Assembly: GCF_001579845.1 (NCBI RefSeq)
Contig: NZ_CP007440.1
Span: forward strand, 4,114,029 to 4,178,028
Direction of reading: 5' to 3'
DNA length: 64,000 nt
From: Rhodoplanes sp. Z2-YC6860
Lineage (GTDB): Bacteria; Pseudomonadota; Alphaproteobacteria; Rhizobiales; Xanthobacteraceae
Shown: piece after piece, positions 15,392 through 21,619 of the stretch
How the letters are laid out: the number at the start of each line of letters is the position of its first letter
Position numbering within the stretch: position 1 is the first letter of the stretch
Translations under genes and position numbers: made by a program
The notes under the pieces: generated by a model
What the model saw: only the letters and a program-made list of their open reading frames with translations
The model's database searches: none
Told to the model about the DNA's origin: nothing

Positions 15392-15422
15392 TTGACCCAA
15401 TCATAAGGTATCTTATAATAAG
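15392..15422 (+). promoter_or_regulatory. Sigma-70-type promoter with overlapping MarR operator candidate
   Basis: TTGACC at 15392-15397 and a perfect TATAAT at 15414-15419 are 16 bases apart, an excellent -35/-10 pair for the Rieske operon with a 5' leader of roughly 25 bases. Overlapping the spacer and -10 box are alternating 5-base half-sites ATAAG (15403), CTTAT (15412) and ATAAG (15418), giving palindromes ATAAG-GTAT-CTTAT and CTTAT-A-ATAAG. Binding here by the divergent MarR protein would block polymerase. Confidence 0.7.
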
Positions 15423-15449
15423 AGTTCTAATAATCAAAGGGAGCAGGCC

Positions 15450-15815
15450 TTGGCCGAAATCCACGTGTGCAAAAAGGGCGAGATCGCCGATGGCGGCACC
15501 CGCCTGGTGAAGAGCGGGCCTGTCGAGATCGGCGTGATCTTCCACAAGGGCGCCTATTACGCCTACCGCAACCAATGCCCGCATCAGGGCGGACCGGCCT
15601 GCGAGGGCCTGAAGATGCCGCAGGTGGTCGAGAAGCTCGGCGAGAAAGGCATCTTGCTCGGTCAGGATTTCGACGAGAGCGACATGCACATCGTTTGTCC
15701 GTGGCACGGCTGGGAGTTCCATCTCAAGGACGGCTGCCACGTCATCGACAACCGTCACAAGTTGAAAAAATACGACGTCATCGAGCGGGGCGACGAAATC
15801 TATGTCGCAGTCTGA
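15450..15815 (+). CDS. Rieske [2Fe-2S] ferredoxin-like protein
   Basis: 121 aa. Both cluster-binding motifs are intact: Cys43-Pro-His45 (CPHQGG) and Cys83-Pro-Trp-His86 (CPWHGWEF). It is the size of a free Rieske ferredoxin that passes electrons to an oxygenase or other redox enzyme. The start is TTG 15450, preceded by AGGGAG at 15438-15443; no better start was found. The next gene begins inside its last codons. No oxygenase alpha subunit or ferredoxin reductase lies alongside, so its redox partners are unknown. Confidence 0.92.
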   Translation: MAEIHVCKKGEIADGGTRLVKSGPVEIGVIFHKGAYYAYRNQCPHQGGPACEGLKMPQVVEKLGEKGILLGQDFDESDMHIVCPWHGWEFHLKDGCHVIDNRHKLKKYDVIERGDEIYVAV

Positions 15816-16140
15816 CGCCAACCGCATCGCCGCGTTTCCGGAGCTTGCCAGCGATCTCGCCGCGGCCTGCGCCGAGGCGATCGAGGCGAACCGGCTGGAC
15901 GATATTCCGGATGACTCGCTCGGCCAGGCGTTCGGCGCCATCGTCCGGCTCTATGCCGCGAAAGCCCAGATGGGCAACGCGCCGCGGCCCTATGGCCGCA
16001 ACAGCGGCGTCACCGTGACCGACGTCGCGATCGGCTGCACCGCGCTTCTGGAAAGCGCGGGCATCGAAGTGTTCGAATTGGGCGCCTGGCAATCGATGTC
16101 GGGCATCGGCCGTCTCACGCCGCAAGGCGGCAACCGTTAA
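15802..16140 (+). CDS. Small conserved-looking protein of unknown function in Rieske operon
   Basis: 112 aa, soluble, with no signal peptide and no domain I recognise. It has an acidic helical N-terminal half (FPELASDLAAACAEAIEANR) and a C-terminal half with GVTVTDVAIGCTALLESAGI and GAWQSMSGIGRL. It overlaps the Rieske gene by 14 bases in a different frame and ends 12 bases before the amidohydrolase gene, so the three are a tight operon. A role as accessory factor for the neighbouring enzyme is inference. Confidence 0.75.
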   Translation: MSQSDANRIAAFPELASDLAAACAEAIEANRLDDIPDDSLGQAFGAIVRLYAAKAQMGNAPRPYGRNSGVTVTDVAIGCTALLESAGIEVFELGAWQSMSGIGRLTPQGGNR

Positions 16141-16152
16141 AGAGGCTTCTCC

Positions 16153-17430
16153 ATGTCCATGCTGACCGATCCGCAGGCTCTGCAGAATCAGGCCAACCGC
16201 GATTTCCGCGACCTTGCGAGCGAGGAGTTCGACACCCGCACGCTCCTTCGCAACGCCGTGACCCAGGCGATCGACCGCAAGTACGAAGACTTCCTGATCG
16301 TCGACACCGACTCGCACCATTACGAGACCGAGGCTTTCAAGGAGATCGCCGAATACATCGACGATCCGGTGATGCGCTATGAGGCCAAGTTCCAGGGCCA
16401 CTCGCGCGGTGGCTTCACCTCGGAAACCGGCTCGTATCAGGAGATCGCCGGCCGCATCACGCGCTATCCCGAGCGCAAGAACGAGAAGGTGCCGACCACC
16501 AAGCACCGCGACCTGACGCTGATGGAGCGTTGGATGGACGCCATGGGCGTCGACATGGCGGTGATGTTCCCGACGCCGATGCTCAACCTGTCGAACTGCC
16601 CGCGCATCCAGGTCGAGGTCGCCATGGCCAAGGCCTATAACCGCTGGCTCTGCGACAAGATCCTCGACGCCGATCCGCGCATCAAGTCGATGCTTTATCT
16701 GCCGTTCCACGATCCGGAGGCGAGCTACGAGATCGTCAAGGAGTTCGCCGACCGCAAGGGCGTGATCGGTTTCATGGTGACGTCGACTCACTACAAGGCG
16801 AACTACGACAACGCCTACATGAAGACCTACCACATGTTGGAGGAGCGCAACCTGCCGCTCGGTTTCCATGCGGCCTTCACCTGGACCGACCAGAGCCTGC
16901 AGCTTTGCAACCGATTCATCGGGGTGCATGCGCTGGGATTCACCTGGTGCAACATGCTGCACATGACCAATTGGATCACCAATGGCATGCCGGAGCGCTT
17001 CCCGAAGTTGAAGACGCTCTGGATCGAAAGCGGGCTCGCCTGGATCCCATTCCTGATGCAGCGGCTCGACAACGAGTTCATGATGCGTACGTCGGACTGC
17101 GGCCTGCTCAAGCGCAAGCCCAGCGAATACATGCGCGAGATGTTCTACACCACGCAGCCGATGGAGATGGTCGACAACCGTGAAGCGCTGGAGCTGACCT
17201 TCAAGATGATCAAGGCGGACACCCAGCTCCTGTACTCGTCGGACTATCCGCACTGGGACATGGATCTGCCGTCGACGATCTACGATCTGCCGTTCCTGAA
17301 AGAGGAGGGCAAGCGCAACATCCTTGGTGGCAATGCGCAGAGGCTGTTCAATCTCGACCCGGTCTATTCGCCGGTGAAACTCGCGCGGCGCGCCGCGCGG
17401 GAGGCCGGTCAGCCCGTTGCCGCTGAATAA
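16153..17430 (+). CDS. Amidohydrolase family protein, long ACMSD-like form
   Basis: 425 aa metal-dependent hydrolase/decarboxylase-type protein. The N-terminal metal region reads IVDTDSHHYETEAFKEIAEY (a DxxHH variant of the usual DxHxH). The central part has YLPFHDPEASYEIV and LGFHAAFTW, and the C-terminal active-site Asp lies in LLYSSDYPHWDMD. It is longer than the amidohydrolase at 11294-12268, mainly through an N-terminal extension of about 50 residues. It is the third gene of the Rieske operon; together they suggest oxidation and ring cleavage or decarboxylation of an aromatic compound. A strong terminator follows. Confidence 0.87.
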   Translation: MSMLTDPQALQNQANRDFRDLASEEFDTRTLLRNAVTQAIDRKYEDFLIVDTDSHHYETEAFKEIAEYIDDPVMRYEAKFQGHSRGGFTSETGSYQEIAGRITRYPERKNEKVPTTKHRDLTLMERWMDAMGVDMAVMFPTPMLNLSNCPRIQVEVAMAKAYNRWLCDKILDADPRIKSMLYLPFHDPEASYEIVKEFADRKGVIGFMVTSTHYKANYDNAYMKTYHMLEERNLPLGFHAAFTWTDQSLQLCNRFIGVHALGFTWCNMLHMTNWITNGMPERFPKLKTLWIESGLAWIPFLMQRLDNEFMMRTSDCGLLKRKPSEYMREMFYTTQPMEMVDNREALELTFKMIKADTQLLYSSDYPHWDMDLPSTIYDLPFLKEEGKRNILGGNAQRLFNLDPVYSPVKLARRAAREAGQPVAAE

Positions 17431-17452
17431 CAAGGCGGATAAGCGTGAACTG

Positions 17453-17485
17453 ATGGCCGGAGCCTGGCGCTTCGGCCATTTTTTT
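17453..17485 (+). terminator. Rho-independent terminator of the Rieske operon
   Basis: An 11-base stem (ATGGCCGGAGC paired with GCTTCGGCCAT, one G-T wobble) with a CTGGC loop is followed by seven T's (17479-17485), 22 bases after the amidohydrolase stop. Confidence 0.88.
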
Positions 17486-17505
17486 GGCCGGCCGTGGCGT
17501 CCGCC

Positions 17506-18465
17506 TCAGGCGGCGCGCGGCCGGTGACCAAAGCACAGGCGGCGGCCGATCATGGACGCGGCGTACTCCACGCTTGATTGCGCGATCACGGCGTCGAGTT
17601 GCCTTCGGACTGCCTCGCCGGGTGGCACCATGGGAAGGCGGACGTCCGGCGACATCCAGCCAAGTGTGCTGAGCGCATATTTCAGCGGTGCGGGCGTTGC
17701 CTCGCAGAGCAGGGCCGAGGTCAGCCGGCCGGCCTGAACGGCAAGGCGCTGGGCTCGCGCGATCTGTCCCTGCCGGTAAGCCAGGAACACGTTACGGCAC
17801 AGCCCTGGAGCCATGTTGGACGTGACCGAGATGCAGCCGTCGCCGCCTTGCGCCAGATAACCCAAGGCCGTGGCGTCGTCGCCGGTCATGAGCCTGAACT
17901 CCGCACCGACCAGCGGCCGCAGGTGGCAGGGCCGCGTCACGTCGCCGGTCGCATCCTTCAAGCCGATGATCTGCGGAAGCTCGGCCAGTCGCGCCACGGT
18001 CGCGTCGGCCAGGCCGCACACCGTGCGCGAGGGCTCATCGTGCAGGAACACCGGCAAGGCCGTGGACTGTGCGATTTCGCGGAAGTGCGCAATGAGGCCC
18101 GCTTGCGTCGGCTTGTTGTAGTAGGGCACGACCAGCAGCACGGCGTCGGCACCGGCGTCTTCCGCCTCTTGCGTCAGATCAACCGCATGTTCGGTCGAAT
18201 TCGATCCGCAGCCGGCGATCACCGGCACGCGGCCGTTCGAGACCTCGCGGGCGATATGGATTAGCCGGACATGCTCGGCGGGCGTTAATGTCGGCGCTTC
18301 CCCCATGGTGTCGGCAACCACGAGCGCCGACGCGCCTTCGTCGACCTGGCGGCTGCAGAACTCCGCGAACGCGTCGGCGTCAAGGTTGCCATCCTGGTTG
18401 AATGGCGTCGGCAGCGCCGGTGCGTAGCCGGAAAGCTTGGTCACATGTCGGCCGATGGTGGACAT
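17506..18465 (-). CDS. DapA/NAL-superfamily aldolase or lyase with altered active site
   Basis: 319 aa TIM-barrel enzyme of the dihydrodipicolinate synthase/N-acetylneuraminate lyase superfamily. The Schiff-base lysine is present (Lys170 in IIGLKDATGD), as is Tyr116 in PYYNKPTQ. Two DapA residues are changed: the GTTGE motif reads DTMGE (Met54), and the YNVPSRT segment reads HDEPSRT, so catalytic Tyr133 becomes His142. It is therefore unlikely to be DapA itself and probably acts on another pyruvate- or 2-oxoacid-derived substrate. ATG 18465 is preferred to TTG 18489, which would overlap the upstream small gene. Confidence 0.88.
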   Translation of the reverse strand: MSTIGRHVTKLSGYAPALPTPFNQDGNLDADAFAEFCSRQVDEGASALVVADTMGEAPTLTPAEHVRLIHIAREVSNGRVPVIAGCGSNSTEHAVDLTQEAEDAGADAVLLVVPYYNKPTQAGLIAHFREIAQSTALPVFLHDEPSRTVCGLADATVARLAELPQIIGLKDATGDVTRPCHLRPLVGAEFRLMTGDDATALGYLAQGGDGCISVTSNMAPGLCRNVFLAYRQGQIARAQRLAVQAGRLTSALLCEATPAPLKYALSTLGWMSPDVRLPMVPPGEAVRRQLDAVIAQSSVEYAASMIGRRLCFGHRPRAA

Positions 18466-18478
18466 GGCTGCACCGATC

Positions 18479-18778
18479 TCAAGCGACAAGCCGTATGGCG
18501 GGATTGTCGCGGGCTTTCTCTCGGTCGGTGTTGTTTTGGGGCGACGGCCTCATGTTGAGGTCGAGACTCATAACTCCCGGCACCATGATCACGGCGCGCG
18601 GATTGCGGCCGTTCTCGAACAGCGCAAAGCGCAGGGCCTGCGCGCGATCGACAAAGAGTCCGCCCCGCAGGCCACCCTGGTCTTTCACCACCCAGTGACC
18701 CTCACTGTCCTTGCCGAGGTAGAACAGGTTATTGGCAGCATGGGTCTTCGATAGCGGGGGCTCCGAATGGTTGTTCAT
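18479..18778 (-). CDS. Small hypothetical protein
   Basis: 99 aa, soluble, unknown function. The core NLFYLGKDSEGHWVVKDQGG followed by LFVDRAQALRFALFENG resembles small alphaproteobacterial proteins with a single beta-hairpin-helix unit (DUF2188-like in appearance), then AVIMVPGVMSLDLN. It lies 13 bases upstream of the aldolase gene on the same strand and may be co-transcribed. The composition is protein-like throughout, which supports expression. Confidence 0.65.
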   Translation of the reverse strand: MNNHSEPPLSKTHAANNLFYLGKDSEGHWVVKDQGGLRGGLFVDRAQALRFALFENGRNPRAVIMVPGVMSLDLNMRPSPQNNTDREKARDNPAIRLVA

Positions 18779-18918
18779 GACACGCTTCCTTTCATCAACG
18801 GCTCGCGCTGCGGTTCACGCGATGGCCGATGCTGGGAATGTGCAGAGAGCTGCGTTTGAATTCGAGGGAAGATGAAGGATGACGTTATAAGTCCCGCATA
18901 AAGATGCGGCTGTCTCAC

Positions 18919-19155
18919 TCACAGGCCGGAGGAGTTTCGCCCGTGGACAGCAAGTCCCACAGCGGGCAGGTCATCGTCGTTCTTGGATGAATAGGTATAG
19001 AGCCCGCCGAACAGCTCGCGTTCCACGGCGGCGCGGTCGACCCGGGCGCAGTCAGACGCGCGAGAAACACGAGCGGCCATGGTTTGCGCGATGGCGATCA
19101 GCCTGATCCAGGGCGGTGACGTGCGCCGCGGGCCGGCGGGGGCGCGATACGGCAC
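18919..19155 (-). CDS. Small hypothetical protein, GTG start
   Basis: 78 aa if it begins at GTG 19155, or 53 aa from ATG 19080. The segment WIRLIAIAQTMAARVSRASD, followed by VDRAAVERELFGGLYTYSSK, is protein-like and resembles small Bradyrhizobium-type orphan proteins. The start lies 8 bases after the stop of the neighbouring minus-strand gene, suggesting coupling. No domain is recognised and the ribosome-binding site is weak. Confidence 0.4.
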   Translation of the reverse strand: MPYRAPAGPRRTSPPWIRLIAIAQTMAARVSRASDCARVDRAAVERELFGGLYTYSSKNDDDLPAVGLAVHGRNSSGL

Positions 19156-19163
19156 GGGATTGC

Positions 19164-19664
19164 TCAAGCGAAATCGTCGCAATTCATGGGGACTGCAGAC
19201 AGCCGTTGCAGGCGCACAGCCGTAGCTCTCTGGAACTCCGGTTGCGCGGCCTTTCGCGTCTCGACCAGCGCCAGCAGGATCGCAATCGCCGCAATCTCGT
19301 GGCGGCTGTCGATCGTATCGTCGATCTCGATCGGAAGCTGCGGATACCGGGACAGCGAGCAGAACCATTCGCCGTCATCGAAGGTGAGACGGCGGAGCGT
19401 CCATTGCGGCGCTTCCAGCGTCAGCAACGCGAGCGCGGCATCGATCCAGGCACCGGCGGCGCTCAGTCGCTTCAGATTTTCTCTGGCATAGGGCGTGTGG
19501 GCAGTAACGTCGCTGCATGCATATGAAATCACAACGGCGATTGGTTCGAGCGAACTGGTACAGGCGTGGTGCAGGCGTTCGGCGAGTTGGTCGAGCGACG
19601 TTTGTTGTCTGGGCACGTGCAGCATCGGCGTCAGCTCCCATTGGTGGGTGCAACTCGTGGCCAT
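19164..19664 (-). CDS. Hypothetical protein of unknown function
   Basis: 166 aa. It has a coherent globular composition: helical LDQLAERLHHACTSSLEPIA, then WIDAALALLTLEAPQW, a beta-rich RRLTFDDGEWFCSLSRYPQL, and a C-terminal helix HEIAAIAILLALVETRKA. No signal peptide or membrane segment, and no family I recognise. It is the middle of three small minus-strand genes (18919-20163) that look like one transcription unit. Confidence 0.6.
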   Translation of the reverse strand: MATSCTHQWELTPMLHVPRQQTSLDQLAERLHHACTSSLEPIAVVISYACSDVTAHTPYARENLKRLSAAGAWIDAALALLTLEAPQWTLRRLTFDDGEWFCSLSRYPQLPIEIDDTIDSRHEIAAIAILLALVETRKAAQPEFQRATAVRLQRLSAVPMNCDDFA

Positions 19665-19750
19665 GCTGAAGATGGAGAAGACGCCATAAAGAAGCGAGAT
19701 GAAGCCCGGAACCGCGTTATAGGAATGTCATAGTCGTTTTGGCGTGTTCT

Positions 19751-20163
19751 CTAGGCACGCCTCTTGATGCGAACGGGCAGGCCTCGCCACAGATCCTCGT
19801 TCCTGGCCGGCGGCCTTGTTTCGCGGCGCCGATCAGGCTCACGCGTTTCCACCAAGCCCATTGCCGCCTGGAATGCTCGCCGCAGGCGAGGATCGTCGAT
19901 GCGCTCGATGTGTCGGCGCAGGACGATGCTGTCCTGTCCGTCGGCGAGAGTGGCGATGGCCGCGCAAACCTCATCGGTCGTTCGGGTGAAAAAGCGCGGC
20001 GCGACCGGCCACCATTGCCCGCCACGGAATCGAGTTTGTCTGCGATCATAACCGCGACCGCATGATCCGTGTGCCGTCGCGTCACGGCAAATCGCAGCAG
20101 CGCCAGAAGCCATTCGCGGATTTTCGAGGCATGGCGGTCGTCTTCGTCGGGCTCGACAGTCAT
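19751..20163 (-). pseudogene. Frameshifted hypothetical gene (or assembly error at a 5-base run)
   Basis: The first frame, from 20163, reads KIREWLLALLRFAVTRRHTD and continues to KLDSVAGNGG. It then loses protein character, while the next frame becomes protein-like with RFFTRTTDEVCAAIATLADG and ILRRHIERIDDP-like sequence (exact text VLRRHIERIDDPRLRRAFQA) to the stop at 19751. The two frames join at a run of five T's on the minus strand (plus-strand A's at 19989-19993). One extra T would give RAFFTRTTDEV and a single protein of about 137 aa. Function is unknown; this is either a recent one-base deletion or a sequencing error. Confidence 0.55.
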
Positions 20164-20370
20164 GCTTGGGAGCTACGGCTGTTGCTGGTTTGGCGGGCGT
20201 TCACATCAACTGAACCGATGTTTGAAAGCGAGAGGGAGGCAAGGGTTAAAAAATAGGAATTCTGTAAAAGATCGACAGTTGACCTGCCGCCGGGGGTCCG
20301 ATTTGCTAAGGTCATCCGGGCCGGGAAAGACATGCCAGCGGCGCGCCGTTCGCGCTTGAGGAGATACGCC

Positions 20371-21537
20371 ATGCCGATCGTTAACCGCGTCGCCGACCTG
20401 CACGACGAGATCAAGGGCTGGCGGCATGACCTTCACGCGCACCCTGAAATTCTGTTCGATGTGCACCGCACCGCGGACGTCGTCGCCGAGAAGCTGAAGA
20501 GCTTCGGCTGCGACGACGTCGTCACCGGCATCGGCCGTACCGGGGTGGTCGGTGTGATCCGTGGCAGGAAGGGCGGCAGCCAGCGGACCATCGGCTTGCG
20601 CGCCGACATGGATGCACTGCCGATCACGGAAGCCACCGGCCTGTCCTACGCCTCGAAGAACGACGGCAAGATGCATGCTTGCGGCCACGACGGCCACACC
20701 GCGATGCTGCTCGGCGCTGCCAAATACCTCGCCGAGACCCGCAACTTCGATGGCACGGCTGTCGTGATCTTCCAGCCGGCCGAGGAGGGCGGCGGTGGCG
20801 GCCGCGAGATGGTCAAGGACGGCATGATGGACCGCTTCAAGGTCGAAGAGGTCTACGGCATGCACAACTATCCGGGCATTCCACTCGGCGAGTTTGCCAT
20901 CCGCTCCGGCCCGATGATGGCGGCGGCCGACCGCATCTATATCGACATCGAAGGATTGGGCGGGCATGCGGCGCGGCCGCATACGTCGATCGATACGGTC
21001 GTGGTGGGGGCCGCGATCATCAACCAGCTGCAGACCATCGTGTCGCGCAATGTCGACCCGCTTGAGTCAGCGGTGATATCGATCACCCAGTTCCATGCGG
21101 GCACCGCCGACAACATAATCCCTCAGACCGCGCAGCTGCGCGGCACAGCGCGGAGCCTGACCGAGGCCACGCGTGACATCGTCGAGAAGCGCGTCCGCGA
21201 GGTGGTGGAGGGTACCGCCAAGCTCTACGGCGCCAAGGCCACGCTCACCTACAAGCGCGACTACCCGGTGACCCGCAACCACGACCGCCAGACGTCATTT
21301 GCCGCCGAAGTCGCGGCCAACGTGGTCGGCAAGGATCGGGTCGACACCGGAACGCCGCCGGTGATGGGTGCCGAGGATTTCTCGTTCATGCTGGAAAGTC
21401 GGCCGGGCGCCTTCATCTTCGTCGGTAACGGCGACAGCGCGGGGCTGCATCACCCGCAGTATAACTTCAACGACGAGATCATCCCGGTCGGGACATCGTA
21501 TTGGGTGAAGCTCGTCGAGACCGCGCTGCGCGGTTAG
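20371..21537 (+). CDS. M20-family amidohydrolase (hippurate hydrolase-like)
   Basis: 388 aa cytoplasmic metallo-aminoacylase. The dinuclear metal site is visible in MHACGHDGHTAMLLG, FQPAEEGGGGGREM and MHNYPGIPLG, with the last ligand in GAEDFSFML. The M20 dimerisation domain lies between, around GGHAARPHTSIDT. It would hydrolyse N-acyl amino acids such as hippurate or N-acetyl compounds. ATG 20371 is preceded by GAGGAG; the longer frame from 20332 lacks such a site. It is monocistronic and convergent with the beta-glucan synthase gene. Confidence 0.92.
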   Translation: MPIVNRVADLHDEIKGWRHDLHAHPEILFDVHRTADVVAEKLKSFGCDDVVTGIGRTGVVGVIRGRKGGSQRTIGLRADMDALPITEATGLSYASKNDGKMHACGHDGHTAMLLGAAKYLAETRNFDGTAVVIFQPAEEGGGGGREMVKDGMMDRFKVEEVYGMHNYPGIPLGEFAIRSGPMMAAADRIYIDIEGLGGHAARPHTSIDTVVVGAAIINQLQTIVSRNVDPLESAVISITQFHAGTADNIIPQTAQLRGTARSLTEATRDIVEKRVREVVEGTAKLYGAKATLTYKRDYPVTRNHDRQTSFAAEVAANVVGKDRVDTGTPPVMGAEDFSFMLESRPGAFIFVGNGDSAGLHHPQYNFNDEIIPVGTSYWVKLVETALRG

Positions 21538-21566
21538 TCCACGCCTTGCTTTGTGGCCAAAACGCT

Positions 21567-21591
21567 GATGCCCGGCACAGGGCCGGGCATC
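21567..21591. terminator. Hairpin between convergent M20 and glucan synthase genes
   Basis: Perfect 10-base arms GATGCCCGGC (21567-21576) and GCCGGGCATC (21582-21591) enclose a 5-base loop. On the minus strand the stem is followed by AGCGTTTT, so it most likely ends the glucan-synthase transcript; it may also work in the other direction. Confidence 0.6.
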
Positions 21592-21619
21592 GCGACGATT
21601 GCCAATGTGAGCGGAAGCG

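Noticed and set aside
15778-17433. 551-codon open frame on the minus strand
   Set aside because: It is antisense to the small protein and amidohydrolase genes of the Rieske operon and carries no recognisable domain.
17506-18465. Assigning the aldolase as lysine-pathway DapA
   Set aside because: The catalytic Tyr is His and the GTTGE motif is DTMGE, and the gene sits in a catabolic region.
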